A stretch of DNA of 64,000 nt. Source: Anaeramoeba flamelloides. Lineage: Eukaryota; Metamonada; Anaeramoebidae. The DNA lies in NCBI GenBank assembly GCA_027625915.1, contig JANTQA010000047.1:13330001-13394000 (forward strand). Direction: 5' to 3'. A program made the translations under genes and the position numbers. Of the stretch, positions 11,311 to 24,289 are shown one piece after another. Each line of letters opens with the position of its first letter. Within the stretch, counting starts at the first letter, position 1. Below the pieces are notes generated by a model, which saw only the letters and a list, made by a program, of their open reading frames with translations, was not told the DNA's origin and made no database searches.

Positions 11311-11938
11311 CTAGATAAAAAAAAAAGAAATAATCAAAAAAAGAATAAAAATATGTTTTGGAATGTTTTTTTTTTATTTATAAGTCCCCTACATTGAAAC
11401 CAAAAATAAAAAACATTAAAAATTATTTCAGAGTTCAATCTTAAGGGGCTACATGTTCAAGTAATAAATTACACCTTAATTATTTTTAAAAAATCAATTT
11501 TTTTTACAAAGATTATGGTTTTTTAATACTGGAATTTACTTAATAAAAGGAAAAACATTTTCATTTCCTTTTTCATATCTTTCTTTTACTAAATAGAATT
11601 TCAAAGAAAGTAGGTTGTAATTTAAGATCTCGATTTAAAAAAGGAAAATGATAATAAAAATTTTTTTCCAATTATCGTGCAAAGTCCAATAACAAATTAT
11701 GGAAAATTGGAAATTTAAAAAAGTCATACAAGGAAATAAACTTAAATTTGTTTTCTTAAAGTCAAATATTACTTTAAATCAGAATATTAAAAAGGAAACA
11801 AAAGAAAGAAATAATAATAAAAAAAAAAAAGAAAAAGAAATCAAAAAAAAAAAATCGAATAAACCTTGAAAAGGAAGGGAGAAAAAATCAAATAATCATT
11901 TAACTTTCTCTGTTGTTGTCTGAATGCGGAAGTGGATC

Positions 11939-12784
11939 TCAAAAATCTGTAAAAAGGTCGTCGTCTTGATCTTTTTTTGGTTTTTTTTCTTTTGAATTTT
12001 TATACTTATTTTCTTTTTTTGAATTTGAATTTTGTGACGACTTTGACAAATATTTTATTTTTTGGGTAAATTCTTCTGTGTCTTTTCTCTGATTAAACTC
12101 ATCATAAGAAATAAAACCCCTACGGCTTTTTGATTTTAATAGTTTGATTTTCTTGGACTCATTATTTGTTTGTTGTTTTGTTTTTGTGCTTGTGTTTGTG
12201 CTTTCTTCTTGTTCTTTAAATTTTTCGATTTTTTTTTGTTTTCTTTTCTCCAAATCGGTTTCTTCATCTGAATTGCTTTCATATTCTTCTTGGTTTTGTG
12301 TGTTTTCTTGGTTTAGTGCCTCTTGAAGTTCAGTTTTTATTTGGTGTATCTGCTCTTTGTCTTGGATAGCCTTTAAAATTACAAAGAGGAAAGAGCAAAG
12401 AAAAAAATCAGAAAAAATTCATGTTATTCGAAGGACAAATGAAAAACAGAATTTGTTGGTTTTTTTGAAAAGAAATCACACTCGTGTAAGATCCTGAAGA
12501 AAAAGGATTTCTTTGTAAAACCCAATTTTGATAAAAGAAGAAAAAAAATTTTTTTTTGGGTTGTTGTTCTTTGTTTTTATGATCAAAAAAGAAGGATCGT
12601 TCTGATTCAAATTAAGAAACCTACAACCTCTTCATCAATGTTGTCTTTTGGTGACGATAACCATTTGTACAATACAGTCATTAATGCAAATGTTGAAAGT
12701 TGGGAAATCTAATTTCAAAAAAAAATAAAAATGATAAAATGAAATTCACAAAAACCAAACTTTTAATGTTGGTTTGGAAATCAT
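11939..12784 (-). CDS. Small N-terminally membrane-anchored charged protein, unrecognised
   Basis: I model three minus-strand exons, 12761-12784, 12625-12708 and 11939-12370, giving 179 residues. All junctions are phase 0. Donors are GTTTGG (weak) and GTAGGT, and acceptors follow ATTAG and TAAAG. The protein starts MISKPTLKISQLSTF, and a short hydrophobic segment at about residues 9-25 (ISQLSTFALMTVLYKWL) could be a membrane anchor. The rest is hydrophilic: a Glu/Gln-rich stretch to about residue 80, then Lys/Ser/Asn-rich sequence with SRRGFISYDEFNQR near residues 120-135 and an acidic end, DQDDDLFTDF. The shape suggests a tail-exposed ER or organelle membrane protein, but I recognise no family. 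Exon 3 is firm, exon 2 likely, and exon 1 the least certain part. Confidence 0.6.
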
Positions 12785-12906
12785 TCAAATAAAATTAATT
12801 CTCTAGAAATTAAAGTTATCTGATGTGTGTTGTTTTTGTAGGCTTTAGATAGACACCAATTGAAATTAAATAAATATCTTTTTTAATATTTATATTTTTT
12901 TTATTT

Positions 12907-13658
12907 AAGGTCTGATTTCTGTTAGAGGGGAAAAATATTATCTTGTTTCAAGTGAAGAAACATGTTATTTTGGTTCTAAGATGATCGATCTTGATCTAAA
13001 TATGGATTTTAATTAGATTTTAATAGTGGTTCAAAAATGTAATTATAAATTTTTCTTTCCGAAATCCTAATTAATTGGAAGGTAATTTATAAAAAAAAAT
13101 GTGGTTTGTGGGTTGTATGTTGAAATTTTTATTTAGGTTTGGTTTTATTTGATCTTTTTAAATAAAATAATTTTTTTTTAGGTTTATTGAGTAAAAGAAA
13201 AATAAATATTTCAATTTACAACCTAAAAATCACATTTGTTTGAAATCAATATATTCCAATATACAATTTGTTGCAAAATTTAATGTAACAAAATTATCAT
13301 TAAACTTTCTAAAAAAAATATTTTTTCAATCTTTTTAAATTTCAATTTTTTAATTCTGAAATGGGGTTTAAATTATTAATTTCCTCTTGAGAATTAGGGG
13401 CTTTTGATGATTTTTTTTTATACTTGGAAAGTGATTTTTTGCGAAAACTGAATGAAAATTTTGATCTTGTTATTTTGCAATTAACAGTATTGACTTTAGA
13501 CTCTTCAATTTAAAATATGGAAGAAAAAAAAATAAATTCTTTTTTCGAAATATTATTATTAATATCAAGTTAAATATCAATCAGATAAAAACCAAAATAA
13601 TACATTGCCACACTAATGCAAGATATTTTTTTCCTGTTTCGTGGATTGTAAACCTTAA
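12907..13658 (+). mobile_element. Family-G element (copy G2)
   Basis: The left arm from AAGGTCTGATTTCTG carries ATGTTATTTTGGTTC and GATCGATCTTG. The right arm ends GTGGATTGTAAACCTT. The interior matches G1 on both sides of G1's family-D insertion, so G2 represents the site without D. It has its own insertion, a family-B MITE at 13262-13490. Confidence 0.5.
13262..13490 (+). mobile_element. Family-B MITE (copy B4) inside G2
   Basis: Left end CAATTTGTTGCAAAATTTAA, right end GAATGAAAATTTTGATCTTG with ATTTTGCAATTAACAG. The central GAATTAGGGGCTTTTGATGA corresponds to GAATTGGGGACTTTTGGTGG in B3. Confidence 0.55.
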
Positions 13659-15302
13659 AATATTAATTAATCTTAATTATACTTTTGTTTTTCCATAATC
13701 GCAATGCAGGAAATATTTATACAAAAATTCAATTAAATTTTAGAAATCAACCCATATATCAGCTTTAGAGAAATGATTTATCATTTTTAAAAAAATTTAT
13801 TTTTCTCCAATTTATTTTCAGTAAAAAGATACATGCCTCTTCATTTTGAATTTTTTGGATCAAATTAGAATAAAAAAAAAGGTGGAAAGCATTTTTATTT
13901 TTGAGGAAATCTTACTTTTAGTAATTTTTGACAGTTTATATCAACAAAAAATATTCCGGAATGAATGTTTTTATAAGATTATCTGAAAAATAAATCAAAT
14001 TATGAATTCAGGAAGATCTGAAAAATATGATCACTTATTTTATTCATATTTTTTTTTTGAATTACTTGAAATTTAAAAAATTAAATAATATTTTTTTTTC
14101 AATTATTTGGGGGGTAAACTATAATTTTTTTATTAATTATTTTATTTGGTGTTATTTATGATTATTTTATTATTATTATTATTAAATAGGGGATGGTTTT
14201 AATTGTTTCAGAGTATTTAAAAACATGAGTAATAAAAATTATATTTATTTTATTTTTTTTTTTTTGTTATTTAAATTATTTTTAACCCGCTGAAAGAATT
14301 AACAGTTTGTTTATATCATTACAAATTAAAAATAATAAAATTTGAGAGTATTTATGTATCTTTTTTTATCAGATTTTTGATTATTTTAAAAATATTTTTT
14401 TATTGGGAATTTGAATTTAATAAGATGATTGTTGTTTTACGGATATTTATATTTAACAAAACAAAAAAAAATATGAAATTATTTTTATCATGAATAAAGT
14501 AATTATATTTTTTACCAGTTTAAATTAGTTATTTTAATTTTTTTTTTTTTTTTGGAATTCTATATTTTTTTAATATAAATTTGAAAAAAAAATGTTTGAA
14601 ACTCCCAATTAACATTAAGAAAGTGTTATTTATATATTCTTTTAAAATTCATACATATACTATTCTAAAATATGATTTTAAATAATTTTTAATTGTGTAA
14701 AGACATTGAGTAATTATGTACAAGACTTTTAATGATAACGGGCCGGTTTTTTTCATTATTTTATTTTTTAGAAATTAAGTTTGTTCATGTATTTTTTTAT
14801 TAATATCAACCCAGCTCTGAACTTTTTTATTAAATGTTATTTCTAATTCTTCTTATGTTATTTGATTCTTAAAAATATATTTTTTTTATTTTTGGCTGTT
14901 ATTCTTTGAGTGGAATGGATTTTATTTACAAAATTTTCAAATTTCGTTTACAGATTGCTTCTATACAAAATTTTTTTTATTTTTTAACAACGGTATATTT
15001 CTGAAAAAAAATATTTTGTTCTGAAAAATAAAGAAAAGTTATTAAACAATAAATGTACAACAAAATCATAAAAAAAAATAATTGGTGCCACTTTTTAAGT
15101 ACAAATTTTGAATGGGGTTTTAGGTGTAAAAATAGTTAAGAACGGTGTGTATATTGTTACTTTTTTTACTTGTAATGTTTTTCAGATAATCCAAAATTTA
15201 AATTATAATTTAATATATATATATATTATCTAGTTATTTTTGTTGGAACTTCCTGATTTATTAGTAATACTGGTTAAAAAATAGAAATAAATATTATATA
15301 TA

Positions 15303-15499
15303 CAGCCAGTTCCACTTTTAAGGCACAAACTGTCAACGAAATTTAAGGCACAATAAAAATCTCAAATTAAGGCACAAAATTCAGATTCTAGTAAAAATTA
15401 ATTGTAAAAAAAAAATTCGAAATTTTGTGCCTTAATTTGAGATTTTTATTCTGCCTTAAATTTCGTTGACAGTTTGTGCCTTAAAAGTGGAACTGACTG
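15303..15499. mobile_element. Family-A palindromic MITE (copy A2)
   Basis: A 197-base near-perfect palindrome flanked by TA on both sides. The ends are CAGCCAGTTCCACTTTTAAG and TAAAAGTGGAACTGACTG. Arms of about 85 bases carry AAGGCACAAACTGTCAACGA and its complement, and the centre is an A-run with TAATTGTAAAAA. The TA target and CAGT-type end point to the Tc1/mariner superfamily (inference). No coding capacity. Confidence 0.8.
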
Positions 15500-15523
15500 T
15501 ATACATTTATAAATAACTTTTTT

Positions 15524-16213
15524 TCGGTCAAAATGGTCCCAAGATTTTTTTCAAATATCAATTAATTTTATATAATTTATCTTTGAAGAAAAAATAAGAA
15601 ATAAACAGAATTATAAAAATCAAAGAATTGTTGAAATCCTTCTGAAATAAAACTAATTAATCAATAGATTTTCTTAAAAATAGAAAAACCCAAATTCTTA
15701 GAGCCTATTGAGAAAAACACGAATGTTCGTTTTTATCTTCTATTAGTATTTGAATAATAAATAGGAAACAATTTTCACTTCATTTTTCATACTTTTCTTT
15801 TACAAACCAATTCCAGAAATGAAGTGGGTTTGGATTTTTGATCTCGATTTTAAAAAGGAAATCAAAATGAAGTGAAAAATTTTTAAGGTTATTTTTTAAC
15901 AAATATCAAGATCAAAGATTGAATAAAATTCCAATAGAAATCAATATCTATTCTCAAAAATAATTTACATGGTTCCAATAACCTTAGAATAACACGTCTT
16001 TAACAAGTGACTATTTATCTTGCAATAAAAAAATTAATTTTAAAACTGAATTAGGTGTAAAAAAACTTGAAAGGAAAAAAAAAATAAAAATGTGAAAAAA
16101 TGTTAATCAATTTTGAAAATTTCCAATTTTTTTTTTCTTCTAATATCCATTCAAACCCTTTAGATGTATTTATTTCACCCATTAAAACTGGAACCCTTTG
16201 ACTGGAATATAGT
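15524..16213 (-). mobile_element. Full family-K element, inverted relative to 16943-17641
   Basis: Terminal sequences are ACTTTTTTTCGGTCAAAATG and GAACCCTTTGACTGGAATAT. Between them the order of blocks is the reverse complement of 16943-17641 over about 690 bases. It also matches 58729-59250 closely in the same orientation. Non-coding. Confidence 0.6.
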
Positions 16214-16901
16214 TTATATTATTAAATAACATAATTTAATATTTTTGGTAAAATTCAATTGTTATTGTGGCAGTGTACCTAGTCTAACTTTTATGATTAT
16301 CCAAGGTATATAAGTATATTTGATAATTAACATTAACTTCACAAGTTATTGATATTATGAAGAATTTATCGAGTATCATCAAATCCTTTAATTTTGCTTT
16401 TAAATGTATTTTATTTATTTCTTTTACAAATTTAACGTTAGAGTATGTAACAAGACATGATAATTTCCAAAAATAAAAAAAAATTCTTTCTTGTAAAAAC
16501 AATAAAAACATATAAATTATAGAAAATATTATAAATTAGAAATATTTCCAATTGAAAAAAAAAACAATGATTCTTCAATTGTTTGCCAAAAAAAAAAATA
16601 TTTACTAAAATGTAAATGATTAATTGTTTATTATACTCCCCAAATTAAGTTTCTGTTCTAGTATGATTTTTTTTAAAAAAGAAAATTTGAAAAAATGTTT
16701 TACTATTCTATGTTATTTATCTTGCTACAATTGCTATATAGAATTCAATCTCATATTTTCTTTAATACTATATAAAAATTAGGGAATTTTTTTTAATAAA
16801 ACTAATTTGATTAATAATTGATAAAATCTAAATCTTTCATACTGTTTATTTTACCAATGTTATTTTTTTCAACACCATGTTTAAAATACCTTATCGGTGG
16901 T

Positions 16902-16907
<6 letters not shown>

Positions 16908-16940
<33 letters not shown>
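16908..16940. repeat. (TA)n microsatellite left of a family-K element
   Basis: About 16 uninterrupted TA units immediately left of the element at 16943. Confidence 0.9.
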
Positions 16941-16942
<2 letters not shown>

Positions 16943-16944
<2 letters not shown>

Positions 16945-17640
16945 TATTTTTCAGTCAAAGGGGCCCCGTTGTAATAGTATAATACCTGTGTTTAAAGGGT
17001 TTGCATAGATATTAGATGAAAATTTTATTCTGGAAATTTTCAAAATTGAAATCATTTTTTCACATTTTTTCACATTTTTGTTTTTTTTTTCCATTTTTTT
17101 TATAAAACGTCATTCAGTTGCAAAAATTTTTTTTTATTGCAAGATCAATAGTGACTTGGTAAAAATGTGTTATTCTAAGGTTATTGAAACCTTGTAAAGA
17201 TTGTTGAGAAATCATATGGATTTCTATTGGAATTCTATTCGATCTTTGATCTTGATATTTGTTTAATAAATATGAAAATTTTCGACTTCATTTTCATTTC
17301 CTTTTTCAAATAGAGATCACAAATACCGACAAACTTTGTTTGGGGGCTTTATTTCTAAAAGAAAAGTATAAAAAATGAAGTGAAAAATGTTTCCTATTTA
17401 TTATTCAAATACCAATAGAAGTTCAAAATGAACATCGTTGTTTTTTTCAATAGGGTAATAAGAATTTGAGTTTTTCATTTTTTAAGAAAATTTATTGATT
17501 AATTAGTTTTCTTTCAGACATATCTCAACAATTCTTTGAGGTTTATTATTCGGTTTATTTCATATTTGATCTTCAAAGGCCTACTTTATAAAATAAATGT
17601 TATTTGAAAAAAACGTTGGGCCCCTTTGACTGAAACAGAG

Positions 17641-17641
<1 letters not shown>
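16943..17641 (+). mobile_element. Full family-K element inside a TA microsatellite
   Basis: Termini ACTATTTTTCAGTCAAAGGG-GCCC and GGGCCCCTTTGACTGAAACA-GAGT form inverted repeats of about 25 bases, the best preserved of the family. The 699-base interior has no usable reading frame. TA repeats flank both sides, as expected for insertion into a TA-rich target. A non-autonomous DNA transposon; the superfamily is undetermined. Confidence 0.7.

Positions 17642-17683
<42 letters not shown>
17642..17683. repeat. (TA)n microsatellite right of a family-K element
   Basis: About 21 TA units that resume directly after the element's right terminus. Confidence 0.9.
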
Positions 17684-17684
<1 letters not shown>

Positions 17685-18637
17685 TGTTAAAACGGTCAGA
17701 AAATAACCTCTTTTTTATAATTATAAATAAAAACCATAATATTATTTTCTTTTTTTGAAATCATCAAAACAATCAATTTTTGAAAAATAACAATTCAAAC
17801 AGTTTCCTATAAAATCCCGATTTGGGGTTTTAGTTATTGGGTTGAACTTAGTTATTGCAGTTCCATATTTATTTAGGATCTCTACATAATATTTGTTTTC
17901 AAATAGATTGTAATCTTTATTTACCAACATGATTTTTTTCTATCTCAAATTTTGATCCTTATTTTGATTTTTAAAAAGTTGAAATTAAGAATAAGAAATT
18001 AGATTTTGAAAATTGTTTTTCAAATTTATATGAATTCTAAAGCAAAATTTCTAAAATTCAAAAAATAAATATTATATTAATAACCATAAAATGGAGTTAA
18101 AAACAGAAATTCTCTACCAAACTAAAAAGATTTTGCTGCTAAACAAAAGAGCAATTGTTTTGATCATACCACAAGATTAACTTGTAGATTAACTCATTTA
18201 TGAAAAAAATTTTCAATATGAGCTTTATTATTCACATATTCAACTTTTTAAAAATCGAAATCAACACCAAAATTTGAAATAGAAAAAAATGTGTGGTAGC
18301 CTTTGAAATACAGTACCATTCATAATTTTGTAAATCTATTTCTTTTTTTTCAAATAAAAAAAAAATAAAAAAAATAAAACAACAACAATAAACAAATATA
18401 AAAAGTTATCAAAATTTTTGTACCAATTTATGCTGATTTAACAAAATTTGAATTCTAGTAATTAATTTCGGTATGTGGATCAAAATTAAATGAAAAAAAA
18501 AAAAAAAAATATCTATCAAGCATTAATATTAATAAGTTATTTCTTTTTGTTTTGCGGTAAATTTTTTTGTTTCTTTTAATTATTTGTAAAAGCGTTTGTT
18601 TAATTTTAAGAATAAAGCCATTTTCTTTTTTCTTTAT

Positions 18638-20112
18638 TTAGTTTTGTTCTTCGAGCCATTCGATAAATTCATCGATCATGACAGGCCAAGCTTCCATTGG
18701 ATCGTAGTCTTCAACACTTTTAATAGTTCTTGAGAATTCAACCAAAGTAGTCCATAAATCTTCGCTAACAGTTTTTTTTTTATTCTCTTCTAATTTCCAG
18801 AATTCTAGCCATTTGTCTAATAGTTTAAATTTATCTTGATATAAGAGTGGCCATAATGCAACTGCAATTGTGTTGTCAACTATTTGGTGTTTAAGTGAGT
18901 GTGTTTTTTAAAAAAGAAAATTAATTTTAAAAGTAAAAATAAACAAATGAGAAGATCGATTAAAAATAAAGGAAAGAAAAAGAAAAAGAAAAAGAAAAAA
19001 ACAAAAAAATGAGAAAATAATTGGATCATTTGAGTGCAACTTACGGACACGGTGGTTGGGATCTTCCTTTGCAAATGTAAAAACATAGGAATTAAAATCT
19101 TCAAAAGTTGCCTTATCAGCAAGCTCGTCTTTTAAAAAGGGAATTCTGTCCTTAAGATCTTCCAAGTTCTCGCATTTGATTTTAAATAACCCATCACAAA
19201 ATTCTTTCTTTGAGTAGGCGCCCATAATTTGTGCGTTCATGTGCCAACTGAGAATTAAGGACTCGACTGCCATTAAGTCAACTCCACATTCTGTAAGAAA
19301 TTTTTCTACACCGTCATATTCGATTTGACCAGTTTCTTTATCTTTAAATGTGCATAAAAATATGGAAAATAATTTGTTATTGGTTGTTTTAAGAGGAACA
19401 AATATGTTCAAGAAAAAGTTAGTATTACAGAGAAAATTTTTGTTAGTGTTTGAGAGAAAATTTGTTGGTAGCACAAAGATAAAAGTAAAGATTCCAGATA
19501 AAAAATCATGAAATCAAAAAATTTTCATCAAAGAAAACAAAATATTTACCCTTATACTTGTTGAAAAGTACTTCAATTTTGTTTCGATCAACCCAAGTTT
19601 TTTTTGGTTTTTGGTTTTTTAATTGCTTTTGTCTTTCTAAATTGTTTTTTCTTTGTTTTTGGTATTCATTGAAAGATGTACTTTTCTTTTCTGTTTGATT
19701 AAAAAATTCATCAATTGCTCGATCAACATTCCAAGAATATGTTTTTAACATATTAATGGCTCTCTTTTCGCTATTTGATTTGTAAATTAGTAAGAAGATT
19801 ACAAAAAAAAAAAAAAATAAAATTTAAAGGATATAAAATTTCTATAAAGACAAGGAAAAAAAAAATAAGAAAACAGAAAACAGAAAAAAAAAAAAAAAAA
19901 AAAAAAAAGAAAATGAAAAAGGTATTACCTTGCATTTGTGATCGAGGTAAATCTATTTACTTTGTTTCTTTCGTCGTTTGATAAGTTACTCTGTTAAAGA
20001 AACCAAACAAGTTTTGTTTTTTAGAAAAGATAATAAAAAGAAAAAAAAAAAATTAAAAAAAAAAGATAAATAAGAAAATAGAAGAAAATAGAATTGAATT
20101 AAAAATTACCAT
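18638..20112 (-). CDS. DCN1: DCN1-type cullin neddylation co-E3 (DCUN1 domain protein)
   Basis: Five minus-strand exons give 274 residues: 20110-20112 (ATG only), 19929-19990, 19550-19770, 19045-19341 and 18638-18879. Phases agree at every junction, and donors are GTAATT, GTAATA, GTAAAT and GTAAGT. Residues about 5-48 form a UBA-like domain (NDERNKVNRFTSITNASEKR, then INMLKTYSWNVDRAIDEFF). The PONY/DCUN1 domain covers about 85-270, with an EF-hand-like LFNKYKDKETGQIEYDGVEK, a TIAVALWPLLYQDKF helix and the diagnostic YDPMEAWPVMIDEFIEWL near the end. Family members bind cullin and the E2 Ubc12 and promote NEDD8 transfer in cytosol and nucleus. Length matches yeast and human homologues (about 260-270). 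The last four exons are firm; the single-codon first exon is the most economical start but needs a transcript. Confidence 0.88.
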
Positions 20113-21412
20113 ATTTTCAATAATATAAAAAAATGAAAAAAAATGAAACTAACAATATTACATTTGTTGAAACACCATCATTTGATTCACAACTTTCACT
20201 TTCTTGGAGTCAATTTTAAATTTTTTCAATTAAAAAGTTCATTATTTTGCAAATCAAAAATTAATTGTTTTTTTAATTTGAAAAGAAATCCTCAAGTTCT
20301 CTAAAAAACAATTAAAGGACTGGATTGGTAAATAGGAAAAAAGAAAATTATTCAGATAATCTTATGAAGATTAATTTTTGAGTTCCAGAAGATTTGAATT
20401 GAAATTAGTTCTTTTTTCCATATCTTTTTCAATTTAGAAGAAACAAAACATAGATTTTTCATACATTTATTACAAAATTTTATTTTTTTTCTCTCTTGTT
20501 TTTGTTTTGGTGTTCGATACTTTTTTGACAATTTGACTTTGAGATAAAACAGTTTATTTCTAGATTTGTTTTGTTGATTTTTTTTAGTGAATACCATGAA
20601 ACTTGTTTGGATTCTTGTTCAAAAAAAAGCTTCTGTTAATTTTATTTTTTAAGCAAAAAAATATAAAATCTTGTTTTCTCCTTTTAATCATTCCGACTAA
20701 TTGTCAATTTTAAGACACCAATTCACATTCTTTCCAAGATGGTGTTTGACATAATCATGGATTTTTCATACAGTAGGACAATAGATGAAATTTTTAATTG
20801 TTTTGGCAACTGGTTTTTTAATAATATATGGGATAGAATTTTCATTTCATTTTCCAAATTTTTCTTTTACAAATCTCTGAGTTTTAGCTTTAATTTACCA
20901 CTCTATTTATTTGACTAGTTCCTTTTTTATTTTTGTGATTGTCAAACTTAGAAATCTTATTGTTAGGAAGATTTCTTAATTGAAAAAAGAAAATCATTTG
21001 AAAAATTTAATCCTTTGAATTTTAAATAACTGTAATATAAAATAATTACCTTTAAATTAACAATTTTGATGGATGGTTGAATTTTTGTAAAGTTCCAAGG
21101 GAAGAAGAAACAAATAATACAAAAATTTTGGAGTTATCCCTTTAATAAAATAAAAAATTATCTAAGAATACAAAAAATGAATATACCACTTTGAAAAGGT
21201 ATCAATCCATAAATCAAATATAAGTGATCGGCTTTATGTTTCTATAATACTTTAAACTTGTCAATTCTTGGACCCACTTTTAGAACATCTGTAAAACTAA
21301 GTAGATTCTCAGGATCCTGATTAAAAGAAACTTTTCAAAAATATTATCTGGTTGTGGTTTGAAATATTCTTAAAAAAAGTGGAATCTGATACAACAGTTT
21401 TATATTGTTAAT

Positions 21413-21639
21413 TGTAAAAATTAAAAGATGAAAATTTTCATTTAGCTTTCTTAAATAATCACATTCCAAGAATTATAAATATCATTAAAAGTGTCCAATT
21501 CTTATAAAAGAGAAATAAATAAATTAAACTAATTTATGGAATTATAAAATTGAAATTTTACTATGATTTTGAAACTCTTTTTTTGGAAAGTTCAACTGAA
21601 ATGAAAATTTTGTTCCATTTATTTTGCAACAAATAGTAT
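21413..21639 (-). mobile_element. Family-B MITE (copy B5)
   Basis: Left end ATTGTTAATTGTAAAAATTA with TTTTCATTTAGCTTTC, inner CACATTCCAAGAATTATAAA and AGAGAAATAAATAAATTAAA as in B1/B2, right end GAAATGAAAATTTTGTTCC with ATTTTGCAACAAATAG. Confidence 0.55.
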
Positions 21640-24289
21640 TTGTTACAAACTGATTGTAAAATTTACTTTTTTTCAGATGGAACTATCTGATTTTTTTAAA
21701 GAAACACTAGGGTATTTTCAGAATTATTCAAAATAACATTCATTTAAAATTTCTGCATTTGAATTATATTTCATAATTCATATAAATTGAAAATGATTAT
21801 TTAGTACAATTCCAATTTTTGAAAATCATTGAAAACTTTTATAACAACTGATGTGAAAGCATATTTTAAAGATCGGTCAATTGTACAAATGTTCTTTTTA
21901 GCCTTTCAACCAAGAGAGTTCTTAATTCAATTCCTGTATAATTTTTTTTTTCGAAAATGGTAAAAGTCAGTAAAGATTTCGAGAAATTAATTTTAATTTA
22001 TTAGTATATTGTAAAAAAATTCCATTCACTTTCTTATTTTTCTTTGTTACAAAAACACTTTTCAAAGAAAAAAATATTGAAGCTTCACGCTTTCTATTTA
22101 TTTAATTTTTATTTTTTTTTGATTGTTTAACTTTATAGGTATTTTTTTGTAGCACCTTGGTTAAACTCAGAATTCGAAATAAAACTTTGATTTGGGTCTT
22201 GAACATTGATAATAAATTAGGATTTTGACCCATTTAAATTTCAAAAACGATTCAATATATATATATTTTAACATATCAAGAAGATATTCAATTGGTAAAC
22301 TTTGGAAAATTGGCTAGATCTGAGTTTATTGATTTTTTGGTTAAAAATATTAAGCAGATAATTTTATAGTCCATCCCAGTAATATCAAAAAAATTTTTTT
22401 TTTAAGTATCTATAAAAAATTTAGTATGTCTTTACTTGAAAATTATTGACATATAAACGACTAAAAGATGACAATTCTCAATTAAATTTGCACTTTTTGA
22501 TTGTAAAGCTTTGTTACTGCTGTAAGAATATCTAATTTCATTCAAATCTATTTTGGGAATAAACCCAAGACATTGATATTCCAAAATTTTATATTTTTTT
22601 CTTATATAGACATATATGCTTGTAAATATTGGTGTTTTCATTTAGTGGGTATTAAATTTGCTCTTTCAGATACCCGATTTAAAGAATTCAGTTGATTTAC
22701 CACTAACTTATAATAAACACAATAAAGCAAATAACAAAAATTAAGATAGTAAATAAAAATAATTATTTTTTTTCAAATGCATTTTTCTTTAACTAACCTT
22801 ATGTTATCCGTCTTTGGTTTTTCTTATCAATACCAATCACAAAAGCACCTTTCCATCTTTTCAATTCAACTACCCCCCCCCTTTTTTTTTTTTTTCTTTT
22901 CATTTTCTTAAAAGAATTATTCGAAATTAAAAAAAAAAATTGATACCTATTTCATGATTTTTTCAAAAGGATTACATGTGTATAACTGTTGAAACAAAAC
23001 CAAAAAATTTCAAGTTAAACCTTTCTCTGTATTTTTTATAAACTGGAACGAATATAAAAGTTTTGACATAATTATTTCAATATTTAATAGAAGAAACATT
23101 TTGATCAACACCATAATAAGTATCTATTTGATGACTTTAATAATAAGTTAAAGTCTTTATTTAAAAAGTTATATATGATAGACTCGGAAGAATAAAAGAG
23201 AAATTTGTAAAGAAATTGAGAAAATAATCACTTTAAAATTAATATCGTTTTTAATGAAAACTAATCGTCGACACTTGATATGATTCAAATGTATTAGGAA
23301 ACCCCATTTGAAATTAAATTAATTTTATAATATTACTATAATCTTAATTACGTCCATTTAATTGTTTTTTCATATCTTCTATATCTCTTTAAGAGATATA
23401 TATATATATAATCAATACAACCAGTGCTTGATAATATTTAAACACTGTTTTGAAAAAAATGTTGAACAGCTTTATTATTTTATTAAAACCCGTGTTAAGT
23501 GATTTTATAGATATTGATCATGTGTTCTTATCAAAATATAATTTTCAATTTTAAGATCAAAATAATTTTTTCTAATTTCATCAAATTTTTGTTTTTGTTT
23601 TTACAATTTTTTTTTTTTTTTTTAGTTTCCTTTTTTTCAATTAAAATCTTATACTCGAATTAATTTTTTTTTTTTTTTCTATTAAATTTTTTTTTTTTTT
23701 TAACTTATTTTTTTTTTAGTAAGTCAAGATTAGATATAAAAATTAAAGATCGTAAAACACACACACACACGAAAAAGAATTTTTAGAAAAGTGAGACTTT
23801 TTAACATCATATAAAATACCTAAATTATCCAAATTAAAAAAAAACATTCTATTAACCCACTTTCATTGTAGATTCTTTAATGGCAAACTTACTGGTAAAT
23901 GAATAATAAAATAAAATAAAATTCTGACTATAGAAATACAAAATTTTGATTAAAAGTTGGTTTAAATGTGATGATCCATCGTTTTAAATTTAAACAAAAT
24001 CTCTTGACTTATTTTCTCTTACTTTTAACGCATTATTTATCCCTTTTTTTTTTTTTCAAGTTTTTGATTTATCTAATTTGTATAATTTCTTTAATCTTTG
24101 AAATGAGCCCCTTTAAACTTAGCCACAATATTTATATTTTTCTTGGAGCATGCTTTTTTCAAAATTTCATAATTCAATATTCCAAATTGATAATAAAATT
24201 AAAAGGAAAAATAAATTAAGGGATTTTTAAGACACACTTTTATAATTGATCTTTTTGCACTTATATAGAAAATGTTATTATAGTAGATG

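Larger units (their letters stand above)
12785..18637. other. Gene-free transposon-rich stretch
   Basis: It contains G2 with B4 inside it (12907-13658), a very AT-rich desert (13700-15300), a family-A MITE (15303-15499), two full family-K copies (15524-16213 and 16943-17641) and TA microsatellites on both sides of the second. Two minus-strand open stretches (16284-16511, and 17742-17930 with a more protein-like composition) have no recognisable motif and no splice partners. Confidence 0.55.

Noticed and set aside
20352-20597. 81-codon minus-strand basic frame upstream of DCN1
   Set aside because: Plausible start context but no motif and no splice link to DCN1; could be a small gene or 5' leader, not supportable as a feature.
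23968-24219. 83-codon plus-strand hydrophobic frame
   Set aside because: Composition expected from poly-T-rich DNA; no other coding sign.
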